From assembly GCA_946481025.1 (NCBI GenBank), contig CAMLNA010000226.1, forward strand, positions 1 through 5,085: DNA of 5,085 nt, written 5' to 3'. Below are positions 4,585 through 5,085 of the stretch, piece by piece. Numbering within the stretch: the first letter of the stretch is position 1; the number at the start of each line of letters is the position of its first letter. The stretch comes from an uncultured Rivibacter sp. GTDB taxonomy: Bacteria; Pseudomonadota; Gammaproteobacteria; Burkholderiales; Burkholderiaceae. Made by a program: the position numbers and the translations under genes. The notes under the pieces were generated by a model, which did no database searches, was not told the DNA's origin, and saw nothing but the letters and a program-made list of their open reading frames with translations.

Positions 4585-5085
4585 TCAGACCCAGCCGAGG
4601 GCGCCCAGCACCGCGCCGGCGGCGATGAGCCACAGCAGGTGGATCCTGGTGCGCCACGCCAGCAGCGCAGCGGCCATGCTGAGCAGGCCGCTGTGCCAGT
4701 GGCTCGCCGGGCCGGCCAGCAGCCAGCCGGTGGACGCGAGCAGCGCCACGGTCACCGGCGCCATGCCGGCGGTGAAGGCGCGCACCGGCAGCCAGTCGCG
4801 CCGCGCATGGCGCCAGCGGGCGGCCGCGAAGGCCAGCGTGGTCGAAGGCAGCATGATCGCGGCCATCAGCGTGGCCGCCCCGAGCAGCCCGCTCACCTGG
4901 TAGCCCAGCACCGCAACGAACAGGACGTTGGGGCCGGGCGACGCCTGCGCGATGGCGATCGAAGAGGCGAACTGCGCCTCGCTCAGGAGGTGGTGCTGGT
5001 TCACCAGCAGGCGGTGCATCTCGGGCGCCACGGCGATGGCGCCGCCGATGGACAGCACCGACAGCAGCAGGAACTGCCCGGCCAG
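4585..5085 (-). CDS. Chromate transporter family protein (short-chain ChrA), N-terminus beyond window
   Basis: The 166 visible residues match the CHR (ChrA) transporter family, inner-membrane proteins that export chromate in characterised resistant strains; many members have unproven substrates. Family motifs near the start: FLLLSVLSIGGAIAVAPEMH (visible residues 5-24), with the conserved Gly-Gly and Pro, and AQASPGPN (46-53), the typical PGP motif. Several hydrophobic helices follow to the C-terminus (LLWLIAAGAVLGALGWV). The length, about 180 aa when complete, is that of a half-size short-chain CHR protein; these usually occur as adjacent pairs that work together. The 'IGGAxxxxPxMHR' form resembles the second partner, so the first should lie just beyond position 5085. 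About 10-20 N-terminal residues are off-window. The substrate need not be chromate. Confidence 0.94.
   Translation of the reverse strand: MAGQFLLLSVLSIGGAIAVAPEMHRLLVNQHHLLSEAQFASSIAIAQASPGPNVLFVAVLGYQVSGLLGAATLMAAIMLPSTTLAFAAARWRHARRDWLPVRAFTAGMAPVTVALLASTGWLLAGPASHWHSGLLSMAAALLAWRTRIHLLWLIAAGAVLGALGWV

Overview
The window is strongly GC-rich throughout, with dense coding on both strands and third codon positions mostly G or C. Gene content is chromosomal housekeeping: Kdp potassium pump, periplasmic lytic transglycosylase and chromate-type transporter, plus several small uncharacterised envelope proteins. Base composition and protein character suggest a betaproteobacterium of the order Burkholderiales, most likely Comamonadaceae (Variovorax or a relative). 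That assignment is inference; no rRNA or other marker gene is present.

Layout. Positions 1-1354 (minus strand) hold the start of a kdp operon: kdpF (29 aa), then kdpA, which runs off the left edge and is missing its C-terminal part. Positions 1355-1597 are a divergent intergenic region. It has an 11-bp tandem repeat on the kdp side and a 15-bp palindrome on the other side. On the plus strand follow an 83-aa protein of unknown function (1598-1849) and a secreted SLT-type lytic transglycosylase with Sel1-like repeats (1874-2812). These two are in the same reading frame, separated by one TGA stop and 24 nt.

Convergent to the transglycosylase, with 7 bp between stop codons, is a two-gene minus-strand unit. 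It encodes a predicted lipoprotein (3502 to 3194) and a probable beta-rich protein (3203 to 2820), overlapping by 10 nt. Divergent from it is a 97-aa single-pass membrane protein (3660-3953). Next come a 162-aa exported protein with a duplicated two-cysteine motif (4090-4578) and, convergent with only 6 bp between stops, the C-terminal part of a short-chain ChrA-family transporter (4585 to the right edge).

Working together. kdpF and kdpA are one operon making the K+-translocating part of the KdpFABC P-type ATPase, normally induced by K+ limitation through KdpDE. The other genes do not form a recognisable pathway. Four of them (transglycosylase, lipoprotein, 97-aa membrane protein, 162-aa exported protein) are envelope-directed, but nothing in the sequence ties them into one system. 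I found no mobile element, CRISPR array, tRNA, rRNA or phage gene, and no convincing new multi-gene system. The most interesting signals are the helically phased repeat upstream of kdpF, the unknown 83-aa gene with its palindromic upstream site, and the duplicated-cysteine exported protein.
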